Shown piece after piece: positions 28,601 through 36,824 of a DNA stretch of 64,000 nucleotides. The number at the start of each line of letters is the position of its first letter. Position 1 is the stretch's first letter. The notes beneath the pieces were generated by a model. That model was not told the DNA's origin. It worked only from the letters and a program-made list of their open reading frames with translations, and searched no databases. This stretch comes from Sphingomonas caeni (GTDB lineage: Bacteria > Pseudomonadota > Alphaproteobacteria > Sphingomonadales > Sphingomonadaceae): contig NZ_JAPDOK010000004.1 of NCBI RefSeq assembly GCF_026013415.1, forward strand, positions 1 through 64,000. Direction: 5' to 3'. The position numbers were made by a program, and so were the translations under genes.

Positions 28601-28840
28601 CTCCAGCCCCTTGATCCCGGCAAGTGCGGTCTCGATCGGGAAGGCGACCTGCTTCTCGATTAGCTCGGGCGACAGCGCCGGCGCGAGGACGTTCACCTGC
28701 ACCTGGTTGTTGGTGATGTCGGGCACCGCGTCGATCGGCAGCCGGTAGAGCGAGATGCCGCCGACGATCGCGGCGACGGCGGTGAGCAGCAGGACCAGCC
28801 AGCGCCGGTCGACCGCCCATGTGACGATGCGTTCGATCAT
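25652..28840 (-). CDS. czcA: CzcA-type heavy-metal RND efflux pump
   Basis: A 1062-residue inner-membrane RND transporter that uses the proton gradient to export divalent cations. N-terminal VPDITNNQVQVNVLAPALSP and the membrane motif LDFGLIVDGAVIIVENALRR, with the proton-relay Asp/Asp/Glu set, are the CzcA signature for Zn/Co/Cd/Ni. Twelve membrane helices and two large periplasmic loops are expected from its layout. It lies three bases after czcB. No CzcC-type outer membrane channel is in this operon; the only one on the island is in the cus block. Confidence 0.93.
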   Translation of the reverse strand: MIERIVTWAVDRRWLVLLLTAVAAIVGGISLYRLPIDAVPDITNNQVQVNVLAPALSPELIEKQVAFPIETALAGIKGLESTRSLSRNGFVQVTAIFSDSTDIYFARAQVQERLTAAQETLPPGAKPEMGPIATGLGEVYIWTLRYAERAHEQHRPGEPGLQPDGSYITPEGDRLASEADKATYLHTVQDWIVAPQIKTVDGVAGIDSLGGYEKEYLVVPDVQRLAALKLSLADLATALERNNVATGGGTVNRNGEGLAVRADARIRSLAQLRGTVIATREGVPITLGQVAEVRLGQGVRMGAGSENGREVITGTAIMRIGENSRTVSSGVDAKLKAIAPSLPRDIVIEPVLDRTKLVNATISTVAKNLSEGALLVIVVLFLLLGNFRAALIAALVIPITMLLTGFGMLRVGVSANLMSLGALDFGLIVDGAVIIVENALRRIAERQHGEGRTLTLPERLAVVAGAAREMIRPSVYGQAIIILVYVPLLTLSGVEGKTFEPMALTVIMALVFAFVLSLTFVPAAIAVALSRPVAEKEGRVLGWLRRRYEPGLDRAMRRPRLTIGVAVGALALAAGAYTTLGQEFLPQLDEGDVLVSAFRVPGTSVEQSQKMQAQIEHALSGMPEIRTVFSRTGTAEVASDPMPPNATDTFIMLKDRKDWPNPSEDKAAVVERIEARLAQVPGHAYEVTQPIQMRFNELIAGVRSDVAIKVFGEDFAEMNATAAKIAGVLRRTAGAEDVKVEQTEGLPMLDIAYAQDRASRLGVSAQDVADTVSTGVGGREAGRIFEGDRSFPVVIRLADAARADIQTLGQTPVPTPGGSFVPLASVADISVIDGPNQISRENGKRRVVVQANVRGRDVASVVADARAAIAREVQLPAGTWLEWGGQFENLASARDRLALVVPACFALILLLLFGALGNLRDAAIVFTGVPLALVGGVLALLLRGMPFSISAAVGFIALSGIAVLNGLVMLTSIQQLVAEGRDRAAAAREGALARLRPVAMTALVASLGFVPMALGHGAGAEVQKPLATVVIGGLISATLLTLFVLPTLYARFGSRNAAQAPD

Positions 28841-28843
28841 GGC

Positions 28844-29980
28844 TCAGTCCTCATGACCGGCTTCGGCGGCGCCGAGCGCGGACTTGAGCGTGAAGCTGTT
28901 GGCCGCGGCGATCCGCTCGCGCCCTGTCAGCCCGGCGGTCACCACGACCATCGCGCCGTCCTGCCGCCCGAGCGTCACGGGAACCGCACGGAAACCGGCC
29001 TCGGTGCGGACGAACACGACGGTCTTGCCTTCGACCGTCTGCACGGCCGTCGATGGCACCTGGATCGTGCTCCCGCTCGATCCGGCAAGCTGGATCGAAG
29101 CGGTGACCGGCTCGCCCACGCGCCATTGCCCGCTGCGATTGTCGAGCATCGCAATTGCCGGCACCTGACGGGTCTCGGCGTCCAGCGCCGGCGAGACAAA
29201 GCTGATCCGAGCCGGCCGGCTGCGCCCGGGCGCCGTGACCACCACCGTCATTCCCGGGCGCACACGCCCTGCATCGGCCGGAGAGAGCGAAAGCGTGACA
29301 CTCAACTCATCAAGGCGGGCGATCCGGAACAACTCGGTGTCGGCGGCGTCCGCCGCGAAATTCTGGCCCAGCACCGCAGTGCGCGCGATGATCCGCCCCG
29401 AAATCGGCGCTCTGATCACGATGCGGTTGTCGCTGCCGCCGCGGGCACCGCTGGCGGCAACCTGCTGGCGTGCCAGGCGCAGAGCCACCTGCGCCTGCTT
29501 GGCGGCCGCCCGCGAGATTTCAACTTCGCGCAGCGGCCGGAAGCCCTTGGCATAGAGCGCCTCGTCGCGCGCGAGCGTGGATCGTGCCAGTTCCAGGGCG
29601 GCGAGGGCGCGTTGAACCTCGGCCTGGAGACCTGCCGCCTCGCGGCTTTCGAGCACCGCCAGCGTCTCCCCGGCGCGCACGCTGTCGCCGAGATTGTGGC
29701 GCAGCTCGACGATACGGCCGGGCACGGTGGCGGCGACGATCCGCGTCGCCTGTGGATCGCTCTCCAGGAGCGCCGGCAGCTCGATCGTGCCGCCATTGCC
29801 GCCGATCGTTGGGCTGACGATTTCGATCCCCGCGGTGGCGATCTGCTGGGGCGTGAGCGTGACAATGCCTTCCTCGCCGTGCGCGGCTTCGGCCTCGGCA
29901 TGGTTTTCGGCGGGCTGACTCCCGCCGCTACAGGCGCCGAGCGCGAACAGGAGCGGCAGAGCCGCGATAATGAGCTTCAT
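28844..29980 (-). CDS. czcB: CzcB-type membrane-fusion lipoprotein
   Basis: A 378-residue periplasmic adaptor. The signal sequence ends in a lipobox (LLFALGACSGG), so it is probably a lipoprotein. The barrel-sandwich domains (VAATVPGRIVELRHNLGDSV and NRIVIRAPISGRIIARTAVL) and the beta-barrel region (DELSVTLSLSPADAGRVRPG) are typical. A His/Glu-rich stretch (ENHAEAEAAHGEEG) just after the lipobox may bind metal. The ATG at 29980 is chosen over an upstream one because it starts the signal sequence. Confidence 0.9.
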   Translation of the reverse strand: MKLIIAALPLLFALGACSGGSQPAENHAEAEAAHGEEGIVTLTPQQIATAGIEIVSPTIGGNGGTIELPALLESDPQATRIVAATVPGRIVELRHNLGDSVRAGETLAVLESREAAGLQAEVQRALAALELARSTLARDEALYAKGFRPLREVEISRAAAKQAQVALRLARQQVAASGARGGSDNRIVIRAPISGRIIARTAVLGQNFAADAADTELFRIARLDELSVTLSLSPADAGRVRPGMTVVVTAPGRSRPARISFVSPALDAETRQVPAIAMLDNRSGQWRVGEPVTASIQLAGSSGSTIQVPSTAVQTVEGKTVVFVRTEAGFRAVPVTLGRQDGAMVVVTAGLTGRERIAAANSFTLKSALGAAEAGHED

Positions 29981-30055
29981 GGTCGGGTTCCCCGGGGCCA
30001 GCACGGATTCCGCGCCGGCCGAGCTTCGAAATTGGCGAGCGCCTGGTGCGCGGCG

Positions 30056-30424
30056 TCAGATGCGTGGCGGCTCGAGCGCCGGGCCGACCATGCGCTTCGC
30101 CAGGCGCGACATGACCGGCGCATCCGGGTTCTCGACCGCGATCACCATCCGCGGAAGCGCCGCCGCCGCTACCGGCGTACTCAGGCTATGCCCATGGCAG
30201 GCGCCATGATGGTGCGGAACGGGTTGGTCGCTGTCGGCCGGAACCTGGTCGCCGTCGCCTTCGGCATGCGCGGCCGCGCAACAGGGGAGTTCCGCAGTGC
30301 GGTAGCTCTCCTGCGCATGCGCACTTGTCGTCGCCACCAGGGACGACGCAAGCAGGCAGAGGAGAAGGAACCATGCATGGCGAAGCATCGGTGCCCGGAT
30401 AGCGGTCGCCGTCCGCTTTGTCAT
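30056..30424 (-). CDS. Periplasmic His/Cys-rich protein (CzcI-like)
   Basis: A 122-residue small protein with a signal peptide (FLLLCLLASSLVATTSAHAQ) and a metal-binding-like centre: LPCCAAAHAEGDGDQ and PHHHGACHGHS. It lies between the CDF exporter, with which it overlaps by four bases (ATGA), and czcB. Similar small His-rich proteins accompany czc systems (CzcI). It may buffer or sense periplasmic Zn/Cd/Co. A GGAGGC box precedes the ATG. Confidence 0.72.
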   Translation of the reverse strand: MTKRTATAIRAPMLRHAWFLLLCLLASSLVATTSAHAQESYRTAELPCCAAAHAEGDGDQVPADSDQPVPHHHGACHGHSLSTPVAAAALPRMVIAVENPDAPVMSRLAKRMVGPALEPPRI

Positions 30425-31068
30425 CGCAACGCCTCCGGTCGCGATCGCGCATCGCGCCAGGCTGGAATCGCCTCGGCCAGAACGCGCCACGCCGAGCGCA
30501 GGAACAGAAGCGCGATTGCCCCGCCCACCACAATGTCCGGCCAGGCGGTGCCGGTCACGGCGACCAGCCCGGCCGCGAGAAGCACGCCGATGTTCGAGGC
30601 AACGTCGTTGCGCGAGCATTCGAAGGTGCTGCGCATGTTCACATTAGTCTCGCGGAAGCGCCAAAGCAGCGCCAGGCAGACGAGGTTGGCCGCCAGCGCA
30701 GCGCCGCCGAAGGCAAGCATCAACGAGCTCGAAGGCGGCACGCCATTCGCCAGCTTGTCGGCAATCTCGACGGCGATTGCGATCCCAAGCAGGAGGATCA
30801 GGCCACCTTTGGCGATCGCCGCGCCTGCCTCCCATCTGGGCCCGCGATGCAGTGCATAGAGGCTCAATGCATAAACGAGCGCGTCGCCGAGCATGTCGAC
30901 CGAGTCCGCCATCAGCGCCGAGGATCGGGCGACCAGCCCTCCGCCGAATTCGATCGCGAACATCGTGAAATTGATGGCCATGACGATAACCAGCACCCGC
31001 CGCTGCTCGGCCTTCACGGCAAGCGCGGCGATCGTATCGCCTTTGCTGGAGCAGCAATCATCGGCCAT
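30421..31068 (-). CDS. Cation diffusion facilitator metal exporter
   Basis: A 215-residue CDF protein with six hydrophobic helices. MFAIEFGGGLVARSSALMADSVDMLGD in helices I-II and ECSRNDVASNIGVL in helix V carry the polar metal-binding residues. Cys residues at the N-terminus (DDCCSS) are unusual. The C-terminal cytoplasmic domain of the long CDFs is missing, as in the short DmeF-like or CzcD-like forms. It is the first gene of the czc operon and is divergent from a MerR-type regulator. Confidence 0.88.
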   Translation of the reverse strand: MADDCCSSKGDTIAALAVKAEQRRVLVIVMAINFTMFAIEFGGGLVARSSALMADSVDMLGDALVYALSLYALHRGPRWEAGAAIAKGGLILLLGIAIAVEIADKLANGVPPSSSLMLAFGGAALAANLVCLALLWRFRETNVNMRSTFECSRNDVASNIGVLLAAGLVAVTGTAWPDIVVGGAIALLFLRSAWRVLAEAIPAWRDARSRPEALR

Positions 31069-31107
31069 GCACGAAGCCTCAAGTCGTCGGCGTGACTGGA
31101 CCCATGC

Positions 31108-31131
31108 ACCCTGAAGCCACTATAGGGTCAA
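31108..31131 (-). promoter_or_regulatory. CadR-like operator/promoter of the czc operon
   Basis: Read on the minus strand, TTGACC (-35) overlaps an imperfect dyad ACCCTATAGTGG-CTTCAGGGT that closely resembles the CadR/PbrR operators of other proteobacteria. MerR-type promoters carry such a dyad in a 19-20 bp spacer. The matching -10 hexamer is poor (CATGGG), as expected for a promoter that needs twisting by its activator. It lies in the 66 bases between the CDF and merR starts. Confidence 0.7.
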
Positions 31132-31134
31132 GCG

Positions 31135-31527
31135 ATGAAAATCGGCGATCTCGCACGCGTCACCAGCACCAAGGTGGAGACGATCCGCTACTACGAGGCC
31201 GAGGGACTGATTCCGCGCCCTGCGCGCAGCAGCAGCAACTACCGCATCTACGAGCAGGCGCATCTCGACCGCCTCTCGTTCATCCGCCGCTCGCGCGACC
31301 TCGGCTTCACGCTCCATCAGGTTCGCACGCTGCTGCGGCTGGCCGACGACCCGGCCGCACCGTGCGGCGAGGTCGATGCCATCACGACCGCGCATGTCGT
31401 AGAGATCGACCGCAAGCTTGCCGACTTGCAGGCGCTGCGCAGCGAACTGGTCAGGCGCCTCGACAGCTGCGCTGGCTCGACGATAGCGGACTGCCGAATC
31501 ATCGAAGCACTTTCACCGGGACGTTGA
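31135..31527 (+). CDS. MerR-family metal regulator (CadR/PbrR-like)
   Basis: A 130-residue regulator. MKIGDLARVTSTKVETIRYYE is the winged HTH start, and the CadR-type effector end has a Cys in DDPAAPCGEVDAI, another in RRLDSCAGSTIADCRII. A Cys at each of these three points is the pattern used by Cd/Pb/Zn sensors. It is divergent from the CDF-czc operon with a CadR-like operator between them. Confidence 0.92.
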   Translation: MKIGDLARVTSTKVETIRYYEAEGLIPRPARSSSNYRIYEQAHLDRLSFIRRSRDLGFTLHQVRTLLRLADDPAAPCGEVDAITTAHVVEIDRKLADLQALRSELVRRLDSCAGSTIADCRIIEALSPGR

Positions 31528-31563
31528 CCGGGTCGAAGCACTCCTTCCTTTCGACCGATGATC

Positions 31564-31890
31564 CTAAGCGGGGCGGGGAGCGAACAGGATGATTCCGGCA
31601 CCGGCCAAGCAGATCGCAGCGCCAGTCAGGTCCCAACGGTCCGGTCTCAAGCCTTCGACGGCCCAAAGCCAGGCCAGTGAAGCGCAGATATAGATGCCGC
31701 CGTACGCCGCATATGTCCGGCCCGCAGCTGCGCTATCGACCAGCGTCAATAGCCACGCAAACAAGGTGAGCGACGCAACCCCAGGTGCGATCCACCACGG
31801 CGACTTGCCGAGCCGCAACCAGGCCCAGAATGCGAAGCATCCTCCGATCTCCGCCAGGGCCGCGCCGATATAGGCAAGGATCGTCGGCAT
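31564..31890 (-). CDS. YnfA/UPF0060 family membrane protein
   Basis: A 108-residue four-helix inner-membrane protein with the YnfA pattern ([60 protein letters not shown]). The family is related in layout to small multidrug transporters. The start at 31890 is chosen because it overlaps the stop of the upstream merR by one base (TGATG), giving coupled translation. Confidence 0.88.
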   Translation of the reverse strand: MPTILAYIGAALAEIGGCFAFWAWLRLGKSPWWIAPGVASLTLFAWLLTLVDSAAAGRTYAAYGGIYICASLAWLWAVEGLRPDRWDLTGAAICLAGAGIILFAPRPA

Positions 31891-32333
31891 CAGGCAGTCC
31901 CGCAACATGAGGATGCGATCGGGCGCTTGCCGGACAGGTCGTCGAGGATGACGCAATCCGGTCCCGGTCCCCCGACGCACTCGGCGTCGCAGACTTCAAC
32001 GAATTGCGCGATACTCTTCTCCAGCGCCCTGAGTTCGCGCAGTTTGGTGCGAACGGCGACGAGGTGCGCATGGGCAAGATCCCTGGCCTCGAGGCAGGAT
32101 CGCGATCGATCCTCCACGAGCGAGGTCAGCGTGCGCACCTGTTCGATCGAAAATCCGAAATCCCGGCAGCGGCGAATGAAGGTCAGCCGGCGGACGTCAT
32201 CGTCGCCATAGCGACGCTGGTTGCCCTCCTGGCGATCGGGGCGTGGCAGCAGACCAATGCCCTCATAATAGCGGATGGTCGCTGCGTTGGTGCCGGTGCG
32301 CTCGGCGAGTGCGCCGATCCTGTGCGATGCCAT
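31890..32333 (-). CDS. MerR-family metal regulator (mercury/cadmium type)
   Basis: A 147-residue regulator. [25 protein letters not shown] is the N-terminal HTH. Cysteines at [24 protein letters not shown] and a C-terminal SSCCGTA could form a thiolate metal site as in MerR, CadR or CueR relatives. It is divergent from the Cys-rich / MerT-like pair and overlaps YnfA. The operator at 32354-32384 is its probable target. Confidence 0.88.
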   Translation of the reverse strand: MASHRIGALAERTGTNAATIRYYEGIGLLPRPDRQEGNQRRYGDDDVRRLTFIRRCRDFGFSIEQVRTLTSLVEDRSRSCLEARDLAHAHLVAVRTKLRELRALEKSIAQFVEVCDAECVGGPGPDCVILDDLSGKRPIASSCCGTA

Positions 32334-32353
32334 GAGGTCCTCGAAAATAGCCC

Positions 32354-32384
32354 TTGAACCTCAAGTTACTTCAACTTGTATAGC
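32354..32384 (+). promoter_or_regulatory. MerR-type promoter with 19-bp spacer
   Basis: A -35 box TTGAAC at 32354 and a -10 box TATAGC at 32379 are separated by exactly 19 bases. Within the spacer is a perfect dyad CAAGTT-ACTTC-AACTTG (32362-32378). A long spacer with a dyad is the mark of MerR-family control. It should drive the plus-strand gene starting at 32437 and is the probable site of the neighbouring regulator. Confidence 0.82.
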
Positions 32385-32436
32385 TCTGACTAGCGACGAT
32401 CGCGACACGTCGGCAACGCCGTTGGCAGGAGTGGAT

Positions 32437-32799
32437 ATGAGTGGAATGACCGACATGGCACCAATCGCGTGCACGCTGGACGGCGGCAGCTTCAAGACAA
32501 GGATGGCGTGGATTGCCGACCTCAATGCACGGGTCCTGAAGGCCGTGCGGCGCAACGATCTCCGTCTTGAACTCGACTATGCGCCGTCAGCGCTCGCCGA
32601 TGTCCGGCTGATGGTCGCGCAGGAGCAGGAATGCTGTGCGTTCCTGAACTTCGAACTCACCGAGGGCGAGGACGTCGCGACGCTGGCGATCACAGCGCCG
32701 GAGACGGCGCGCGACGCGGCAGAGGCGTTGTTCGGACCTTTTCAGGGGAAGACCTTGCAGGCCACGGACTGCGGCTGCACCGGCGGATGCGGCGCATGA
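32437..32799 (+). CDS. Small Cys-rich metal-resistance protein
   Basis: A 120-residue soluble protein. The central part has AQEQECCAFLNFEL, a vicinal Cys pair, and the C-terminus is DCGCTGGCGA, with three more cysteines. It has the feel of small accessory proteins found beside mercury-type transporters and may bind metal in the cytoplasm. The ATG at 32437 has an AGGAG box five bases upstream. Its stop overlaps the start of the next gene (ATGA). No firm family name is offered. Confidence 0.72.
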   Translation: MSGMTDMAPIACTLDGGSFKTRMAWIADLNARVLKAVRRNDLRLELDYAPSALADVRLMVAQEQECCAFLNFELTEGEDVATLAITAPETARDAAEALFGPFQGKTLQATDCGCTGGCGA

Positions 32800-33155
32800 A
32801 CGCCGAGCCGCAAAAGCAGGACAACCGGACGGTCGGCACCGTTGCCGCTACTGCGTCCGTCGCCGCGCTCGCCTGCGGTGTCTGCTGCGTCCTGCCGCTG
32901 GCGATCCCTGCGGCGATGCTGGGTTCGTTCGGTGCTCTCATTTCCTGGTTCGCGCATGCCTATGGCTGGCTGACGCCGATCGCTGTCGCAGCGGTCGCCG
33001 CGGGCTGGCTGTGGATTGCCTATCAATCGAAGCGCTCAGGCAAACGCCCGGCCCGGTCCACGCTGGCCATCATGGGCCTTGCGACGGCAATGATGGTACT
33101 CGCCTATCTGTGGCCGGCATTCGAAGGACTCATCGGCACAGCGTTGCGGGGGTAA
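32796..33155 (+). CDS. MerT/MerC-like inner-membrane metal protein
   Basis: A 119-residue protein with three or four helices. The first holds ALACGVCCVLPLAIPAAML, with a Cys pair inside the membrane as in MerT/MerC mercury-uptake proteins; further helices include WLTPIAVAAVAAGWLWIAY and IMGLATAMMVLAYLWPAF. No merA or merP gene is nearby, so it may serve another thiophilic metal. It is coupled to the Cys-rich protein and controlled by the same promoter. Confidence 0.7.
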   Translation: MNAEPQKQDNRTVGTVAATASVAALACGVCCVLPLAIPAAMLGSFGALISWFAHAYGWLTPIAVAAVAAGWLWIAYQSKRSGKRPARSTLAIMGLATAMMVLAYLWPAFEGLIGTALRG

Positions 33156-33270
33156 GCGAACCGGTCAGGTGAGGTCGCCGCAAACGCCGTCATTCTTCGA
33201 CAAAACTCGAAACAGTCGGGGAGCCGGCCGCCCGTATGGTGGAAGGACTAACAGACGGCCGGCTGCCGGT

Positions 33271-33666
33271 TCACTGCTTCGCGATCGACGTCACCTCGCC
33301 CGAGCCGCCTTCGAGCTTGAGCTCGAACGCGACCTTGTCGCCGACCTTCACGCTGTCGCGCAGTGCGGGCGCGGCCTTGAACGCCATCGTCATCGCCGGC
33401 CAGCCCGCCTCGGCAATGGGGCCGTGGTCGAGCGTGATGGTGCCCGCGGCCGTGTCGATCGCCGTGACCGTGCCGGAGCCCTTGGCGGTCTTCGCGGCCG
33501 GCATCGCCATGTTGCCCATGTCGCCGGACATATTGTCCATGCCCGTCATCGTTCCCGAAGCTTCGGCGGACGTGTTGGCAGCGATCACGTTGGTCCCGGC
33601 TTTCTCACCGCACGCGGCGAGCAGCGCGGCGGGGCCGAGCAGGGCAATCAGGTAGAGAGGTTTCAT
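33271..33666 (-). CDS. CusF-like periplasmic copper-binding lipoprotein
   Basis: A 131-residue protein with a lipobox (LLGPAALLAACGEK), a Met-rich linker (MTGMDNMSGDMGNMAMP), and a C-terminal CusF-type OB-fold (TVTAIDTAAGTITLDHGPIA, with the Met and Trp ligand pattern AGWPAMTMAF). CusF carries Cu(I)/Ag(I) to the CusCBA pump. It is the last gene of the cus operon. The ATG at 33666 has a GGAGA box eight bases upstream. Confidence 0.88.
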   Translation of the reverse strand: MKPLYLIALLGPAALLAACGEKAGTNVIAANTSAEASGTMTGMDNMSGDMGNMAMPAAKTAKGSGTVTAIDTAAGTITLDHGPIAEAGWPAMTMAFKAAPALRDSVKVGDKVAFELKLEGGSGEVTSIAKQ

Positions 33667-33680
33667 CGTCGTCTTCTCCT

Positions 33681-36600
33681 TCACGGTTGATCGGATTGAA
33701 CATCTGGTTTCGCTCTCCGCCGCCGCATCAGCAGGTAAGCGGCGGGGATCACGAACATTGAGAGCAAGGGCGCGGTGAGCATGCCGCCGATCATCGGCGC
33801 GGCGATGCGGCTCATCACCTCGGAGCCGGCGCCGGTGCCGATCAGGATCGGCAGGAGTCCGGCGATGATGACCGCGACCGTCATTGCCTTGGGCCGGACC
33901 CGGAGTAGCGCGCCTTCGCGAACCGCGGTCGCGACCTCGTCGGTGTCTGGCGTCGGCCCGCGCTCCTCCAGCGCGCTCTTCAGGTAGATCAGCATCACCA
34001 CGCCGAACTCGGCGGCGACCCCGGCGAGCGCGATGAATCCGACGCCCGTCGCGACCGACTGGTGATAACCGAGCAGATAGAGGATCCAGAACCCGCCGGT
34101 CAGCGCGAACGGCAGCGTCCCCATGATCAGCGCCGCCTCACCCAGGCGCCGGAAGATCAAAAACAGCAACAGGAAGATGATCACGAGCGTCGCGGGCACC
34201 ACCAGCGTCAGCCGTTCGACCGCGCGCTGGAGATATTCGAACTGCCCTGAATAGGCGATGCTGACACCGGGCGAGAGCTTCACCTGCCGGCTCACCGCCG
34301 CCTGCAAATCCCCGACGACGGACGCGAGGTCGCGACCGCGCACGTCGATATAGACCCAGGTCGACGGGCGTCCGTTCTCGGTCTTGAGCATCGGCGGGCC
34401 GTCGGTGACTTCAATGCGCGCGACCGTCCCGAGCGTAATCTGCTGCCCCGACGGCGTCAGAACGGGGAGCGTCCGCAACTTGTCGATGCTATCGCGAAGC
34501 TCGCGGGGGTAGCGGACGTTGATCGGATAGCGCGCAAGGCCTTCGACGGTCTGGCCGACATTCTCGCCGCCGATCGCGCCGGACACGATCCCCTGGACAT
34601 CGGCGATGTTGAGCCCGTAGCGCGCGGCGGCGGCACGATCGATGTCGACATCGAGATAGCGCCCGCCGGTCAGCCGCTCGGCGAGCGCCGAACTGACCCC
34701 TGGCACTGTCTTCGCCACGCCTTCGATATCGTGTGCGATGCGGTCGAGCTGGCCCAGATCGGCGCCAGAGACCTTGATCCCGATCGGGCTCTTGATGCCC
34801 GTCGCGAGCATGTCGATCCGGTTGCGGATCGGCGGCACCCAGATATTGGCGAGGCCCGGCACCTTCACCACCCGGTCGAGTTCCTCGACCAGTTTCTCGG
34901 GGGTCATGCCCGGCCGCCATTGATCGCGCGGCTTGAAGCGGATCGTCGTCTCGAACATCTCCAGCGGTGCCGGGTCGGTCGCGGTCTCGGCGCGGCCTGC
35001 CTTGCCGAACACGCTCTGGACCTCGGGCACGGTCTTGATCATCCGGTCGGTCTGCTGGAGCAGCTCAGACGCCTTGGCCGCCGAGAGCCCCGGCAGTGCC
35101 GAGGGCATGTAAAGCAGGTCGCCTTCGTTCATCGTGGGCAGAAACTCGCCGCCCAGGCGCGACGCGGGCCAGGCGGTGGTCGCGAACACCAAAGCCGCGA
35201 TCAGCAACGTCGTCTTGGGCTTCTTGAGCACCCAGTCGATCGCCGGGCGATAGACGGCGGTGAGCGCGCGGTTGATCGGATTGGCCTGCTCCGACGGAAT
35301 CCGCCCGCGGATCAGCCAGCCCATCAGCACCGGCACCAACGTCACCGACAGGATCGCGGCGGCCGCCATCGTATAGGTCTTGGTGAAGGCAAGCGGCGCG
35401 AACAGCCGGCCTTCCTGTGCCTGGAGCGTGAACACCGGCACGAACGACAGCGTGATGATCAGCAGGCTGAAGAACAGCGCGGGGCCAACCTCGATCGCCG
35501 CTTCGGTGATGACGTTCCAGCGCGTGGCGCCTTCGAGCTTGTCGCCGGGATGGTCGTGCTCCCAGCGCTCGATCGCCTTGTGGGCATTCTCGACCATCAC
35601 GATCGCGGCATCGACCATCGCCCCGATCGCGATCGCGATGCCCCCCAGCGACATGATGTTGGCGTTGACGCCCTGAAACCGCATCACGATGAATGCCGCG
35701 AGCACACCAAGCGGCAAGGTCACGATCGCAACCAGCGCCGAGCGGACGTGCCATAGGAACAGCGCGCAGACGATCGCGACGACGATGAACTCCTCGAGCA
35801 GCTTGTGGCTGAGATTGTCGATCGCATTGTCGATCAGCTGCGAGCGGTCATAGGTCGGGACGATCGCGACACCGGGCGGGAGGCTCGTGCGGAGCTCGGT
35901 CAGCTTGGCCTGGACCGCCGCGATCGTGGTCCGCGCGTCGGCGCCCGAGCGCAGGATGATCACGCCGCCCGCGACCTCGCCATCGCCGTCGAGGTCGGCG
36001 ATGCCGCGCCGCATCTCGGGCCCGATCTGGATCGTGGCGACATCGCCCAGCGTCACCGGCACGCCGCCTGCCGCCGTACGCAGCGGGATCGCGCGAAAAT
36101 CATCGAGCGATTTGAGATAGCCCGAAGCGCGGACCATATATTCGGCCTCGCCCATTTCGAGCACCGAGCCGCCGGCCTCCTGGTTGGCGCGTTGGATCGC
36201 CTCGACCGCCTGGGCGTGGGTGACGCCGTAGCTGACCAGCTTGGCGGGATCGAGCACGACCTGATATTGCTTGACCATGCCGCCGATGCTCGCGACCTCG
36301 GCGACGCCCGGCAGGCCTTTCAGCTCGTAGCGCAGGAACCAATCCTGTATCCCACGCAGCTGCGACAGGTCATGCCCGCCGGTGCGATCGACCAGCGCAT
36401 ATTCATAGATCCAGCCGACGCCAGTCGCGTCGGGCCCGATCGCGCTTCTTGCGCCCTCAGGCAGCCGCCCCTGAACCTGGTTGAGATATTCGAGGACGCG
36501 GCTGCGCGCCCAATAGAGGTCGGTTCCGTCCTCGAAGATCACATAGACGAAGCTGTCGCCGAAGAAGGAATAGGCCCTGACCGTCTTGGCGCCCGGCACC

Positions 36601-36824
36601 GACAGCATCGTCGTCGCAAGCGGATAGGTCACTTGATTCTCGACGATCTGCGGCGCCTGACCCGGATAGGAGGTGCGGATGATCACCTGCGTGTCGGACA
36701 GATCCGGCAGCGCGTCGATCGGGGTCGCGCGCACCGCCAGCAGGCCGGCGGCGACCAGCGCGAGCGCGCCGAGCACCACGAAGAAGCGGTTGGCCACCGA
36801 CCAGCGGATGAGCGATCCGATCAT
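33681..36824 (-). CDS. cusA: CusA-type copper/silver RND efflux pump
   Basis: A 1047-residue RND transporter. The three methionines that bind Cu(I) in CusA are visible: [20 protein letters not shown] and [13 protein letters not shown]. The membrane motif [20 protein letters not shown] and the N-terminal [19 protein letters not shown] separate it from the CzcA type. Its start overlaps the stop of cusB (ATGA). Confidence 0.95.
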   Translation of the reverse strand: MIGSLIRWSVANRFFVVLGALALVAAGLLAVRATPIDALPDLSDTQVIIRTSYPGQAPQIVENQVTYPLATTMLSVPGAKTVRAYSFFGDSFVYVIFEDGTDLYWARSRVLEYLNQVQGRLPEGARSAIGPDATGVGWIYEYALVDRTGGHDLSQLRGIQDWFLRYELKGLPGVAEVASIGGMVKQYQVVLDPAKLVSYGVTHAQAVEAIQRANQEAGGSVLEMGEAEYMVRASGYLKSLDDFRAIPLRTAAGGVPVTLGDVATIQIGPEMRRGIADLDGDGEVAGGVIILRSGADARTTIAAVQAKLTELRTSLPPGVAIVPTYDRSQLIDNAIDNLSHKLLEEFIVVAIVCALFLWHVRSALVAIVTLPLGVLAAFIVMRFQGVNANIMSLGGIAIAIGAMVDAAIVMVENAHKAIERWEHDHPGDKLEGATRWNVITEAAIEVGPALFFSLLIITLSFVPVFTLQAQEGRLFAPLAFTKTYTMAAAAILSVTLVPVLMGWLIRGRIPSEQANPINRALTAVYRPAIDWVLKKPKTTLLIAALVFATTAWPASRLGGEFLPTMNEGDLLYMPSALPGLSAAKASELLQQTDRMIKTVPEVQSVFGKAGRAETATDPAPLEMFETTIRFKPRDQWRPGMTPEKLVEELDRVVKVPGLANIWVPPIRNRIDMLATGIKSPIGIKVSGADLGQLDRIAHDIEGVAKTVPGVSSALAERLTGGRYLDVDIDRAAAARYGLNIADVQGIVSGAIGGENVGQTVEGLARYPINVRYPRELRDSIDKLRTLPVLTPSGQQITLGTVARIEVTDGPPMLKTENGRPSTWVYIDVRGRDLASVVGDLQAAVSRQVKLSPGVSIAYSGQFEYLQRAVERLTLVVPATLVIIFLLLFLIFRRLGEAALIMGTLPFALTGGFWILYLLGYHQSVATGVGFIALAGVAAEFGVVMLIYLKSALEERGPTPDTDEVATAVREGALLRVRPKAMTVAVIIAGLLPILIGTGAGSEVMSRIAAPMIGGMLTAPLLSMFVIPAAYLLMRRRRAKPDVQSDQP

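Noticed and set aside
33222..33264. AGCCGGCCG / CGGCCGGCT inverted repeat between convergent genes
   Set aside because: The loop is 25 bases, there is no T-run and GC-rich 9-bp matches are expected by chance here.
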